A stretch of 64,000 nucleotides of DNA from Chloroflexota bacterium (GTDB taxonomy: Bacteria; Chloroflexota; Dehalococcoidia; Bin125): positions 1 through 64,000 of the forward strand of contig VXQT01000002.1 in assembly GCA_009838915.1 (NCBI GenBank), given 5' to 3'. A model generated the notes under the pieces. That model ran no database searches and was not told where the DNA came from. It saw only the letters and a program-made list of their open reading frames with translations. Every line of letters starts with the position of its first letter. Position 1 is the stretch's first letter. The translations under genes were made by a program, and so were the position numbers. Below, in pieces: positions 30,947 to 40,123 of this stretch.

Positions 30947-31927
30947 ATGCCGTACCAGATCACCATCCACGTCGGCACGATGGGGCAGGGGCCGTTTCGC
31001 TCGCTCGACGGCGGCCGGACATGGCAGATGGGGCGCGGACAGGTGGAGGCCGCCGTGCGCTCGATGGCCGTGTTTCCCAACAACCCCGAGCGATTGTTGG
31101 CCGGCGCCGACCATGCGCTGCTTGCCTCAGACGACAACGGCGAGAGCTGGGAGGTCGTGGAGGGCTACAAGGGCGGCGCGCAGATCTGGTCCATCACCTT
31201 TGATCCGTCGAACCCCGACACCATTTTCGCCGGCGGACATCCGGGCCTGCGGCGATCCCGCGACGGCGGCGCGACCTGGGAAGACCTGGCGATCGACATC
31301 CGGCACAACGCGCCAGCCGGGATACCGCGCACAACGTCGGTGGTGATCGATCCGCTCGACTCGCGCCGCATCTACGCCGGGATCGAGGTCGACGGAGTGC
31401 ACAAGTCGCTCGACGGCGGCGATACCTGGTCGCGCGGCAACCCGATTGGGACCGAGTTCTTTCAGCAGGACGTGCACCACATGGGGCGGGCGGTCGGGCC
31501 GGAGGGCGCCGTGATATATGCGACCAGCCCGTTCGGCGTGGCGCGTTCCGACGATGAAGGCGAATCGTGGCTGCAGCACGAGTTTCCACCACTGCGCGAC
31601 GGGACGCTGCGCCTCTACAGCCGAGGGATGCTGGTCAAGTACGACGATCCGAACACCATCTTCGTCGCCGGAGGCGACGACAGCCCCGGCATCACGGGGG
31701 CGATCCAACGCTCCACCGACGGAGGCCGCACCTGGTCGCCCTGCGAATTGCCGTACCCGCCCAACTCGATGTTCTACTGGCTGGCCAGTCATCCCGGGGC
31801 GCCCGACACGATCGCCGCGGCCACGCTGCACGGCTACGTCTACCTGAGCGAGGACGGCGGCGATTCCTGGCGCAAGCTCGAGCGAGAGTTCGGGGAGATT
31901 CGCGCGCTGGTGCTGTCGACGGCCTAA
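30947..31927 (+). CDS. Seven-bladed Asp-box (BNR/sortilin-like) propeller protein
   Basis: This 326-aa protein consists of seven Asp-box repeats: SLDGGRTW, SDDNGESW, SRDGGATW, SLDGGDTW, SDDEGESW, STDGGRTW and SEDGGDSW. One per blade predicts a closed seven-bladed propeller. It has no signal peptide or anchor, unlike most sialidase or Vps10-type proteins, so it is probably cytosolic. Similar proteins are annotated as exo-alpha-sialidase, but sialidase arginines are not recognisable. The role is unknown. A GGAAGGGA ribosome-binding site precedes the ATG. Confidence 0.85.
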   Translation: MPYQITIHVGTMGQGPFRSLDGGRTWQMGRGQVEAAVRSMAVFPNNPERLLAGADHALLASDDNGESWEVVEGYKGGAQIWSITFDPSNPDTIFAGGHPGLRRSRDGGATWEDLAIDIRHNAPAGIPRTTSVVIDPLDSRRIYAGIEVDGVHKSLDGGDTWSRGNPIGTEFFQQDVHHMGRAVGPEGAVIYATSPFGVARSDDEGESWLQHEFPPLRDGTLRLYSRGMLVKYDDPNTIFVAGGDDSPGITGAIQRSTDGGRTWSPCELPYPPNSMFYWLASHPGAPDTIAAATLHGYVYLSEDGGDSWRKLEREFGEIRALVLSTA

Positions 31928-31959
31928 TCAATCGAGGCGCTCAGGACGCCATCCCGCGA

Positions 31960-31965
31960 TACAGT
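31960..31965 (+). promoter_or_regulatory. Candidate -10 element of the two-domain lipoprotein gene
   Basis: TACAGT lies 35 nt upstream of ATG 32001. A GGGAGG Shine-Dalgarno follows, so the transcript has a leader. Confidence 0.35.
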
Positions 31966-32000
31966 GAATCCCACTTCGGTTCCCGCTGGGAGGCACCTAT

Positions 32001-33803
32001 ATGCGCGCGGTTCTGCTGTTGCTGGTCACCACTGCGATCGCCCTCGGTGTATTGCTGGTCGGATGCGGCGGTGACGAGCAGCCGGCGCAGTCGACGCAGC
32101 AGCAAGCCCAGACGCAGCAGGAGTCGGCGGCGCAGGATGAGGCGGATGCAGCTGAGCGGTCGACCTCAAGCGCCCAGACCTCCGTCGGCGAGGCGGCCCA
32201 GGATGAGCAGACCATCGCGCAGGACGCGGCGGACTCGGAGACGTCCGAGTTCAGTGACCCGCAGTTGGCCGAGGCGGCCGCCGCGCTGGAAGCGTGGGCC
32301 GCGGATCTTGAAACGATGGTGCTCGATGCCGGCATCGAGTTCAACCTGTTCGGCCTGGAGTCCCGCTTCGACGCCGTGGCGATCTATCGAGCCGAACCGC
32401 TCGGCATCCTGACCACCGTGGATGCCTCGGCCCTGTTCGGCGCATTCCAGGCGTTATCCGACACGAACGGCGAGCAGGGGGGCGATTCGCTGACGCTACA
32501 GCTGCTCCTGCTTGAGGACGACGCCTACATGTCCATGACCGGTCTGGGCGGATGGGTCGACTTGAGCGACGCGGCCGCGACAGGGTTCTTGGACATTGGC
32601 GATCTACCCGGTGGAGACCTTGCCGCACTCGCAGATCCGGCAGGCCTGGACCAGACGCTCTGGTGCGTCGAGACGGTGGGCGGGGTTGTCAGCGACGCCG
32701 AACACGAAGGCGAAGCGGTCTGGTTGGTTGAGTGCGAGATCGATGTGGCCAGTTTGACCGACGCAGCCGCGCAGGCGCTGCGCGCGCAAGGCATCGATCC
32801 GTTCGAGGCCGGAGCTGAGGTTATGCGCATGCGCATCGCGATCAGCCGGTCGAGTGGTGCACCGCTGTGGGTCGAGGTGGAGACGACGCTGGCGGACCCC
32901 TTCGCGCTCAACGGAGCCGACGAAGGCGATGAACAGGTCGAGGCGTCTTCCTACATCACCTCGCTGACCACACTGCGGAGCTGGAACGAGCCGGTCGAGC
33001 TTCCGACGCCTGAACCGCTGGTTGATCCGTCGTTGCTCGATTCGTTCTTCGGCGAGGACACGCCAGTCGACTCGGCCAGCAATCCCGGCAGCGACGCCAC
33101 GTTTGCCCCGAGCGAGCTGCTGGAGGCTGACGAGTTGCTCGCGCTGGCGACGGAATGGCTGAACACCGTCGATGAACTGCATGTTCAAATCGAAGCGCAG
33201 GCCGTCGCCGCAGGAGAGTCACGCACGGCGTCGACGCGGATATCCACGTCGTGGTCGCGGGGCATGTTCGAAGTGACGACCATCCTCGACCAGGCGCACA
33301 TCTTCGGCGTGCTCTGGACCCGCGACGGCATCTGGGTCGGCGAGGGACGCGCCGACGAGTTCAGTTATCAGGCTTCGACGCCCGAGTTACAGGGTTTCGC
33401 CGGACTGACCGTTGACGAATTCCTTGCGCTGCCGGACCTGTACAACTTCGGGTCCTACGCGTCGGCGCTCGACCTCTCCTGGTTGACGCGCACGATCGAG
33501 GGCGGCGGACCGCCGATCTACGAACTGGTCATCGAGAGCGGCCCGCGTCTGCCGGGCGACGACTACTTCGACGAGCTTGGCGAGCTGATCAAGGCTGAGG
33601 CGTCCGAATTCCTGGCCGACAGCGCGAGCATCGAGTCGATCGAGTACTACTCCACGGTCATCACGATCAACGGCGCAAGCGGCGAGATTGTCAGCCAGGT
33701 CACGATCGCTGAGTTTCAATCAAACGCAGTCGACGTCCTGTTTACCGCCAGCATCATCCCGTTCGCCGGCGGCCCGATCGAATTCTCGATTCCTCCCGAC
33801 TAG
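32001..33803 (+). CDS. Lipoprotein with two LppX/LolA-like domains
   Basis: This 600-aa protein has a lipoprotein signal peptide with lipobox LVGC (Cys22), a Q/A/E-rich spacer (about 28-85) and two related beta-rich domains (about 90-330 and 375-600). Each contains a segment of the LAxxAxxWxxxxxxLxxxIE type near its start (second: LLALATEWLNTVDELHVQIE) and FAGLTVDEFLALPD-like loops. The pattern recalls LppX/LprG or LolA half-barrels that shuttle lipids, but this assignment is tentative. Two Cys (CVETVGG and VECEID) may form a disulfide. It is acidic and secreted. Confidence 0.75.
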   Translation: MRAVLLLLVTTAIALGVLLVGCGGDEQPAQSTQQQAQTQQESAAQDEADAAERSTSSAQTSVGEAAQDEQTIAQDAADSETSEFSDPQLAEAAAALEAWAADLETMVLDAGIEFNLFGLESRFDAVAIYRAEPLGILTTVDASALFGAFQALSDTNGEQGGDSLTLQLLLLEDDAYMSMTGLGGWVDLSDAAATGFLDIGDLPGGDLAALADPAGLDQTLWCVETVGGVVSDAEHEGEAVWLVECEIDVASLTDAAAQALRAQGIDPFEAGAEVMRMRIAISRSSGAPLWVEVETTLADPFALNGADEGDEQVEASSYITSLTTLRSWNEPVELPTPEPLVDPSLLDSFFGEDTPVDSASNPGSDATFAPSELLEADELLALATEWLNTVDELHVQIEAQAVAAGESRTASTRISTSWSRGMFEVTTILDQAHIFGVLWTRDGIWVGEGRADEFSYQASTPELQGFAGLTVDEFLALPDLYNFGSYASALDLSWLTRTIEGGGPPIYELVIESGPRLPGDDYFDELGELIKAEASEFLADSASIESIEYYSTVITINGASGEIVSQVTIAEFQSNAVDVLFTASIIPFAGGPIEFSIPPD

Positions 33804-33941
33804 AACGGTTACCAGATATCCATAGCCGCATCTACGATCCAAGAGTGCTAGCCTGCCCTGCACTGTCGCGACGCGTGCAGCCCGATCATCGGGCAGAGTC
33901 CATCTGCTTCCGACACGCGCGCCGAGGGAAAGGATGACCCA

Positions 33942-35765
33942 ATGACGACCCGCAACTACTGGACCCGGATGAAGCGCAGCAGGATGTCGAGGCGTTCGCT
34001 CTTGCGGGCCTCCGCCCGCGCCGGAGTGGGCGCGGCAGGTCTCGCGCTTGTCGGTTGCGGCGACGACGATGACGATGGCCAGACTGCGGCCCAGGTCCAG
34101 CAACAGGCCGAGCAACAGGAAGCGATGGCCGAACAACAGGCCCAGCAGCAGGACCAACAGGACGCCGCGCAGCAGCAACAGCAGGCGGCGGTCGCCCAGG
34201 CGCAGGCTGCAGGACCCGCCATCGCGCCGATCTACAACGCCGGACTGCACCTCAATACCACGGGTATCGACCCGCACACCGGGACGTCAGGTACCGACGC
34301 CTACTATTTCCAGCCGTTCTACGACTACCTGGTGATGCACGACACGCAGAACAACCAGCTCACGGAGATCTCGCTGGCCGAGGCGTGGGAGTTCCCCGAC
34401 AACACCACGATCATCTTCTCTCTGCGCGACGGCGTCACCTTCCACAACGGCGATTCGTTCACATCGGAGGACGTACGGCTCAATCTCGAGCGCGTGACCG
34501 GACACCCGGCCTCGACGCCGAAGGCGAACTTCGAAGTCGTGCACACGGTGGAGACGCCTGACGAGCGCACCGCGACGTATCTGCTCTCGGAGCCGTCGGC
34601 GGCCGTCATGCACCTGCTCGGCGACCGCGCCGGCGCGATGATCCACGTACCGACAGCCGATGAGCTGGGCGATGAGTACGGTCTCAACCCGGTGGGCACG
34701 GGCCCCTACTCGTTCGTCGAGTGGGTCGACCAGTCGCATGTCCTGGGCAAGCGAAACCCCGATCACTGGATGCTCGGCCCGGCGCCCGGCTCTCAGACCG
34801 GCAGCCCTGTGCCTTACTTCAATGAGCTGAAGTACAACATCATCACCGAGAACTCGACCCTGATCGCGACCGGTCTTGCGGGCGACCTCGACACGATGTT
34901 CATCCCCGAGCCGCAGTTCAACACGCAGGTTGAAGAGCATCCCGACTGGCGCATCGTCGAAATGCAGGGCGCGTTTGTCTCGGAGATCCTGGTCTTCAAC
35001 TCGAAGAAGCCGCCGCTGGACAACATGAGCCTGCGCTTGGCGATCATGCACGCCGTGCACCCCGAGGCGGTCAACCAGGCCGTGCACAACAACCTGATGA
35101 TCCAGGCGCTCGGCGGTCAGTGGCCGAACGGCACGCTGGCCTACAGCGAGGTGCCGAGCAACCCGCAGGTCGCCTACCCGGCAATCGCCGACCGGCGCGC
35201 GCGGGCGCAAGAGTACCTGGCTCAGTCCGGCGTCGATGTCGAAGCGCTCAACGCCGAGGGCGGCATTTCGCTGACGACCTACGTCAACCAGGTCAAGATC
35301 GACGCCAGCCAGGCCTACGCCAATCAGATCAAGGAAGTGCTTGGCCTGCAGGTCAACTTCGAACCGCTGGAACTGGTCGAGTTCATTCCCGCCTTCTTCG
35401 AGAACGGCGAGTACCACATGACCCTGACCGGTTGGTCCCGCTACCCGGAGCCCGACTGGATCGCTTCGCTGGCCTACACGGAGAGCGGCGTCTACAACCC
35501 CACGGGCGCACAGGACGTGGCGAGTCCGATTCACCCCGACCTCGACCAGCTCGTCTCCGACGGCCGCTCAACCTTCGACGTCGAAGAACGGCGCGAGATC
35601 TACGGCAAGATCAACGACATCATCGTGGGCGAGGGCCACTTCTACACGATGCTGTACGGCGTCAACTTCACCGGCGTGCGCAACGCCATCCAGAACGCCG
35701 AGGAAACCCTCTTTAACGGCGAAGGCAAGTGGCAGACGCGCTGGCTGCACAGCGACGAGGCCTAG
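33942..35765 (+). CDS. Tat-type lipoprotein, oligopeptide ABC transporter substrate-binding protein
   Basis: This 607-aa SBP_bac_5 protein begins with a twin-arginine signal (SRRSLLRASA, Arg17-Arg18) ending in lipobox LVGC (Cys39), so it should be folded, exported by Tat and lipid-anchored. A Gln-rich spacer (47-95) precedes the binding domain, which has WEFPDNTTIIFSLRDGVTFHNG and GLNPVGTGPYSFVEW, both typical of DppA/OppA proteins. The two permease genes follow. tatA is at 5893. The ligand (peptide, nickel or other) cannot be told. Confidence 0.93.
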   Translation: MTTRNYWTRMKRSRMSRRSLLRASARAGVGAAGLALVGCGDDDDDGQTAAQVQQQAEQQEAMAEQQAQQQDQQDAAQQQQQAAVAQAQAAGPAIAPIYNAGLHLNTTGIDPHTGTSGTDAYYFQPFYDYLVMHDTQNNQLTEISLAEAWEFPDNTTIIFSLRDGVTFHNGDSFTSEDVRLNLERVTGHPASTPKANFEVVHTVETPDERTATYLLSEPSAAVMHLLGDRAGAMIHVPTADELGDEYGLNPVGTGPYSFVEWVDQSHVLGKRNPDHWMLGPAPGSQTGSPVPYFNELKYNIITENSTLIATGLAGDLDTMFIPEPQFNTQVEEHPDWRIVEMQGAFVSEILVFNSKKPPLDNMSLRLAIMHAVHPEAVNQAVHNNLMIQALGGQWPNGTLAYSEVPSNPQVAYPAIADRRARAQEYLAQSGVDVEALNAEGGISLTTYVNQVKIDASQAYANQIKEVLGLQVNFEPLELVEFIPAFFENGEYHMTLTGWSRYPEPDWIASLAYTESGVYNPTGAQDVASPIHPDLDQLVSDGRSTFDVEERREIYGKINDIIVGEGHFYTMLYGVNFTGVRNAIQNAEETLFNGEGKWQTRWLHSDEA

Positions 35766-35777
35766 CCAACAGGATGT

Positions 35778-35817
35778 TCTCCCCCCGCTCGGCGGGGGGA
35801 GATGTCCCAAGGGAACA
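35778..35817 (-). repeat. Two-hairpin GC-rich palindromic repeat, copy 3 (inverted)
   Basis: The large stem TCTCCCCCCGC/GCGGGGGGAGA occupies 35778-35802 and the small hairpin TGTCCC-AA-GGGAACA occupies 35803-35817. Reverse-complemented, it matches copy 1 including the CCCTCTGT lead. It lies between the binding-protein gene and its permeases. Confidence 0.85.
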
Positions 35818-35869
35818 GAGGGCGGACACGCGCGCCTCGTAGGGCGGCGACGGTTGGTGGAACGCTGGT

Positions 35870-36823
35870 ATGTGGACGTACATCACGGTCCGGATCCTGC
35901 AGTCAATCGTCGTCGTCATCATCGTTGCCATCGCCTCGTTCGCGATCTTCCGCATCCTGCCCGGAGACCCGGTCGCGGCGCTGTCGGGCGAAGGTGAGGC
36001 GATCTCCCCGGAGCGCCGCGCGCAGGTGGAGGAACAGCTCGGCTTAAACAAGTCCGTGCCCGAACAGTTTGGCAAGTGGATCGGCGACATCGTCAGTTCC
36101 GGCGACTTTGGCAGTTCGGTGCTGACCAATCGCTCGATCGGCTCCGAGCTCGTGCAACGGCTGCTGAACACGCTGCATGTTGGCTTTGCGACGATCATCG
36201 TTGGCATGGTGATCGGCATTCCTGCAGGAGTACTGTCGGCGATCAAGCCGAACTCGCTCGCCGATCGACTGGTGACGATGCTGTCGGTCGGCGGAGTCGC
36301 GATCCCCGATTATCTCACCGGGCTGATCCTGATCCTGTTGTTTGTGGTGACCTGGGACGTGCTGCCGGCTGCCGGCTTCGCGCGCGTCTGGGATGACCCG
36401 GCGGCATCGATCCGCTCGCTGATCATGCCCACGCTGGTCGTGGGATGGGTGCTCTCGGCGATCGTGGCTCGGCAGACGCGTTCCTCGATGCTGGAGGTGA
36501 TGCGCCAGGATTATGTCCGCACGGCGCGCGCCAAGGGCTTGCGCGAACGTCGCGTGATCGCGCTGCATGCGCTGCGCAACGGCCTGCTGCCCGTCGTCAC
36601 GATCGTCGGCCTGCTCCTTGCCCGGGTCTTTGCCGGTGCCGTGATCGTTGAGCAGATCTTCAACATTCCCGGCATGGGCCGCTGGCTGGTGCAAGCCGCG
36701 CTGCAGCGCGACCTCTTGATTGTGCAGGCGATGATCCTCGTGATTGCGATCGCCATCGTGATTGCCAACTTGCTGACCGACATCTCCTACGGCGTGCTGG
36801 ATCCGAGGATCCGCTATGGCTGA
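35870..36823 (+). CDS. ABC transporter permease, DppB/OppB type
   Basis: This 317-aa inner-membrane permease of the oligopeptide family has six helices. It begins with the family N-terminus YITVRILQSIVVVIIVAIASF, has the short periplasmic segment ILPGDPVAAL and LGLNKSVPEQF, and the EAA loop EVMRQDYVRTARAKGLRE that contacts the ATPase. It overlaps the next permease by 8 bp. Genes for the DppD/DppF ATPases are missing from this locus. Confidence 0.94.
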   Translation: MWTYITVRILQSIVVVIIVAIASFAIFRILPGDPVAALSGEGEAISPERRAQVEEQLGLNKSVPEQFGKWIGDIVSSGDFGSSVLTNRSIGSELVQRLLNTLHVGFATIIVGMVIGIPAGVLSAIKPNSLADRLVTMLSVGGVAIPDYLTGLILILLFVVTWDVLPAAGFARVWDDPAASIRSLIMPTLVVGWVLSAIVARQTRSSMLEVMRQDYVRTARAKGLRERRVIALHALRNGLLPVVTIVGLLLARVFAGAVIVEQIFNIPGMGRWLVQAALQRDLLIVQAMILVIAIAIVIANLLTDISYGVLDPRIRYG

Positions 36824-37757
36824 GCAGGCAACCGCGGAAGCCACGGCCGCCGGCTACCCGATCCCTGAGGATGCGAGCCGGTTCGAGCCGCTGCGCACCT
36901 TCATGCGGCGGTCTCTGCGCGTGCGGCTGGTGCGTCCGGCGCTGTTCATCCTGGTCGTGTTCGGCATCATTGCGATTTTCGTCGACGTCTTCCCGGTGCC
37001 CGGATTCGAGGAACAAGCGACCGACGAAAACGGCCTCTACGTCTCCTGGCAGTCGCCCAACGGAGACCACCCATTCGGCACGGACAAGATTGGGCGCGAC
37101 ACCTTCTCGCGGGTGCTGCACGCGACGCGCGCTGCGCTCGCGGTGGGATTTGGCGCGTCGCTGTTCGGCGCGATCTTCGGGCTGCCGATCGGCATCGCCG
37201 CCGGTTATGCGCGCGGTGTGATCGATGAGGCGCTGATGCGCCTGATGGACGCGGTGCTCGCGTTCCCCGGCCTGATCCTGGCGTTGGCCCTGGTCTCCGT
37301 GCTGGGACGCGACATCATCAACATCATCGTGGCGGTCGGCATCGCCAACATTCCCTGGGTCGCGCGGATCGCCCGCTCGATGGCGCTTTCCGTACGAGAG
37401 CAGGACTATGTCCTCGCCGGGCAGACGATCGGCGCGAGCAACCTGCGGATCATGATGCGCTACGTGCTGCCCAATAGCTTCCAGCCGGTCATCGTGCAGG
37501 TCTCGCTGGGAGCGGGATTCGCGATCATCGCCGAGGCCGGGCTCTCCTTCCTCGGCCTGGGCATCCGTCCGCCCGAGCCGACCTGGGGCGGCATGGTCTC
37601 CGAAGGACGCCAGGTGATCATCACCGGCAGCGGCTGGTGGCTGTGGGTCTTCCCCGGCGCCTGTATCGCGCTCCTCGTCTGGAGCCTGAACATCATCGGC
37701 GACGGGCTGCGCGACGTGCTCGACCCGCGCCTGCGCGGGGCGCTCGAGGGCGATTGA
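36816..37757 (+). CDS. ABC transporter permease, DppC/OppC type
   Basis: This 313-aa partner permease has the HPFGTDKIGRDTFSRVLHATR segment typical of DppC, six helices and the EAA loop MALSVREQDYVLAGQTIGAS. The ending NIIGDGLRDVLDPRLRG is standard. It forms a heterodimer with the upstream permease. No ATP-binding subunit follows; the next gene is convergent. Confidence 0.94.
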   Translation: MAEQATAEATAAGYPIPEDASRFEPLRTFMRRSLRVRLVRPALFILVVFGIIAIFVDVFPVPGFEEQATDENGLYVSWQSPNGDHPFGTDKIGRDTFSRVLHATRAALAVGFGASLFGAIFGLPIGIAAGYARGVIDEALMRLMDAVLAFPGLILALALVSVLGRDIINIIVAVGIANIPWVARIARSMALSVREQDYVLAGQTIGASNLRIMMRYVLPNSFQPVIVQVSLGAGFAIIAEAGLSFLGLGIRPPEPTWGGMVSEGRQVIITGSGWWLWVFPGACIALLVWSLNIIGDGLRDVLDPRLRGALEGD

Positions 37758-37769
37758 GCGTACCGCCGC

Positions 37770-38543
37770 TCAGATCCCCGAGATCGCCAGCATCCGCCAG
37801 GCGCCGTCACGCAACCCAACGAGTGCCAGCGCTCGTTGCGGTACGCCGTCGCGTTCGACGCGGAAGGTGACGTTCGCGCCGCTGCGGCCGCAGTTGACGA
37901 CTCGCGCGGTGCCGGGCGGTGCCTTGAGCCGGTCGTCTCCCACGCCACGCATCGCCGAGGCCATCTCCTCGGCGGTATCGATCTTGATGATGATCCCGGG
38001 CGGGCCGACCAGTGTGAACGGGTAGGACAGCGCCTCGCAGTAGGCCTCGATCCCGCCTGCGTCCAGCAGCGCGAGCGTTGCCTCGACGGCGGAGACGGCC
38101 GCGCGTTTTTGCGAGGAGAAGTCGACGCCGTCCGCGAAGCTGTCAGTCTTGAGCTGAGCCTGGATGCCCCAGCCCTCTCCGGACCTGGTCATCACGTAGA
38201 CGACGCGATTGGCCGCCATCGGCTCGTCGTCTGTGTCGTAACGGGTCCAGCCGCCGGCAATGTGCGCTTTGTCATTCGACGCCTGCACGACGGTCGGCGG
38301 CAACGACTCGCTTCGGACCCAACCGGTCGCTTCCAGATCGGCCCAGAGCGGCTCGGCCAGGTACTCTTCTGCGTCTGCGAACACGCGAGTCGGCGGCCGC
38401 CAGTGAGCCGCGCTCTCGGGCGCGGCGGCGGAGATTCGCGCGTGAGGCCACGAGTTCACGCCCGCCCAACCGGCGGCGTCGCGAGCGTTGAACGTCTCAA
38501 GGAAGGCCCAATAGGCGGCCTCGGCGGTCTCGTACGAAGCCAT
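37770..38543 (-). CDS. NTF2-like (SnoaL/DUF4440-type) two-domain protein A
   Basis: This 257-aa protein is a paralogue of its upstream neighbour. The first NTF2-like domain (1-130) runs from AAYWAFLETFNARDAAGWAG to GWGIQAQLKTD. The second (about 140-257) starts AVEATLALLDAGGIEAYCEAL and ends GAWRMLAISGI. Such cone-shaped folds act as small enzymes or ligand-binding domains; no catalytic Asp/His pair is clear. ATG 38543 follows an AAAGGG sequence; the frame is open to 38603 inside the neighbour. Confidence 0.75.
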   Translation of the reverse strand: MASYETAEAAYWAFLETFNARDAAGWAGVNSWPHARISAAAPESAAHWRPPTRVFADAEEYLAEPLWADLEATGWVRSESLPPTVVQASNDKAHIAGGWTRYDTDDEPMAANRVVYVMTRSGEGWGIQAQLKTDSFADGVDFSSQKRAAVSAVEATLALLDAGGIEAYCEALSYPFTLVGPPGIIIKIDTAEEMASAMRGVGDDRLKAPPGTARVVNCGRSGANVTFRVERDGVPQRALALVGLRDGAWRMLAISGI

Positions 38544-38569
38544 GGAAGGCCCTTTGCCGTGAAGGCTGG

Positions 38570-39361
38570 CTAGCGGATTGCGGAGACGGCGAGGATCTTC
38601 CACTCACCATCTCGATCGGCGACCAAAAAGGCCTGTTGGAAGCTGTCGTCGCCGCGAGTGATCGACTGCGCGAGCGTGACGCCGCTGACGCCTGCTGCGA
38701 GCACGTCGGCCGTGTAGTTGATGGGCAGCGCCTGGCCGGCCCAGTCTCCGAAGGCGGCACGCATCTTTTCGGCGTCGTTCATCGTGTTGACATCGCCCGG
38801 CGCTCCAACCAGCGTGAGCGGATAGTGGAAGCAGTTGAGCCAGTTGTCGACATCGCCCGCTTCGAGCGTCTGCATCAGCCGCGCCAGCGCGGCGAGCGCC
38901 GCTTCCGACTCTGTACTGCGCTCAGCGCCTCTGTTGAATCCGTCAACGCCGAAACGCGCCTGGATACCCCAGCCCTCGGCGGTGCGCGTCATCACGTAGA
39001 GCACGCGGTTGGTGATGATCTCCGAGTCGTCGGCGCGGTGCCTGGTCCAGCCTCCGGCCAGGTGGACCTTGTCCGCCGACGAGTGCACGACCCGCGGCGT
39101 GATTCCCTGGGTCCGCACCCAGCCGGTGGCCTCGAAGCGGCGCCAGCCCGCCTCCGCCGCCATCGCCGCATAGTCCGCCTCGGACGGATAGACCCCGGAT
39201 GCGGTCCGGGCGCCGGGCTGGTCGTTCCGCACCTGCGCAGGCGCTGCCGAGACCCGGACATGCGGATACGACATTGCGCCGGCCCAGCCATGTGGATCCT
39301 GCGCATTGAAGTGCTCGAAGAACGCCCAGTACGCCGCAGTCGGCGTTGCGTGATTGCCCAT
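38570..39361 (-). CDS. NTF2-like (SnoaL/DUF4440-type) two-domain protein B
   Basis: This 263-aa paralogue of the downstream gene aligns along its whole length: AAYWAFFEHFNAQDPHGWAG, TGWVRTQGI, HLAGGWTRHRADDSEI, YVMTRTAEGWGIQARFG, then a second domain starting ALARLMQTLEAGDVDNWL and ending GEWKILAVSAIR. The gene pair therefore arose by tandem duplication of an already duplicated domain. GGGAGGT precedes ATG 39361. The function is unknown, and nothing nearby suggests a substrate. Confidence 0.75.
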   Translation of the reverse strand: MGNHATPTAAYWAFFEHFNAQDPHGWAGAMSYPHVRVSAAPAQVRNDQPGARTASGVYPSEADYAAMAAEAGWRRFEATGWVRTQGITPRVVHSSADKVHLAGGWTRHRADDSEIITNRVLYVMTRTAEGWGIQARFGVDGFNRGAERSTESEAALAALARLMQTLEAGDVDNWLNCFHYPLTLVGAPGDVNTMNDAEKMRAAFGDWAGQALPINYTADVLAAGVSGVTLAQSITRGDDSFQQAFLVADRDGEWKILAVSAIR

Positions 39362-39414
39362 GGCAGACCTCCCGTCCGCCACCGAGGATACGCGTCGTCA
39401 GCAGGTGGAGCGGG

Positions 39415-40035
39415 CTACTGCGCCCACTGACCGTAGTTCTCGTGACCCAATGCGTCGTTGTTGGGGTCGACGAGCGGATCGACGGCCGGCAGTGTTTGCA
39501 GCCAGAGCCAGACATCGGCGATGTCCGCGACCGAGACATCCTCGGCCGGGAACTCCTGCATGATTCCCCGAGGTTGGCGGTACTGCGCGATCACGCCCTG
39601 GATGTCCAGTCCGGTCCGAGCGATCGTCGGGCCAACCAGGCCTTCACCCACTTCCCCGTGACAGACCTGGCAGCCGTTGGCGACGTATAGCTCTGCGCCG
39701 CGCAGCGCATTGGCGGCGGCGCCGACGGCGTCTTCGCCACCGTACTCGTCATCCTCCAGGTTTTCGATCGGCAGCGGCTCCGCCTCGGCACAGGTCTCGG
39801 GCGGTCGCTCGACGAGGGAGAGCGAAGGGTGGTCTTCCTTGCCGTCTTCGATGCAGAAGAGTCCTGTTTCCCAGCCCTCCGCGCCTGCCACCTCGGAGAT
39901 CGCCTTGGCTTCAATGACGCTGCGGTCGGCGCCCTTGTGGATGGCAAATCCGACCAGCGCGAAGATGCCTGCGGTCAGCAGGGCAAAGACCATGATGATG
40001 CCGAACGACTGAGGTACCCCGGTGCGACTGGGCAT
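39415..40035 (-). CDS. Membrane-anchored monohaem cytochrome c
   Basis: This 206-aa protein has an N-terminal transmembrane helix (about 12-32), a variable extracytoplasmic region with two Cys (61 and 82) that may pair, and a C-terminal class I cytochrome c domain. Haem attachment is CQVCH (122-126), and the likely axial Met is Met159 in GIMQEFP. It would shuttle electrons at the outer face of the membrane. No oxidase or bc complex lies in the window, although CopD and a redoxin are close. TAGGAT (40080-40075, minus strand) lies 39 nt upstream of the ATG. Confidence 0.92.
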   Translation of the reverse strand: MPSRTGVPQSFGIIMVFALLTAGIFALVGFAIHKGADRSVIEAKAISEVAGAEGWETGLFCIEDGKEDHPSLSLVERPPETCAEAEPLPIENLEDDEYGGEDAVGAAANALRGAELYVANGCQVCHGEVGEGLVGPTIARTGLDIQGVIAQYRQPRGIMQEFPAEDVSVADIADVWLWLQTLPAVDPLVDPNNDALGHENYGQWAQ

Positions 40036-40123
40036 AGATCTCTACTTCATCTCGCTGCTTCGCGTCACCGAGATATCCTACCGCAGCATCCGGTTAGGTG
40101 AAATTGGCCTGCAACCGCTCGGC

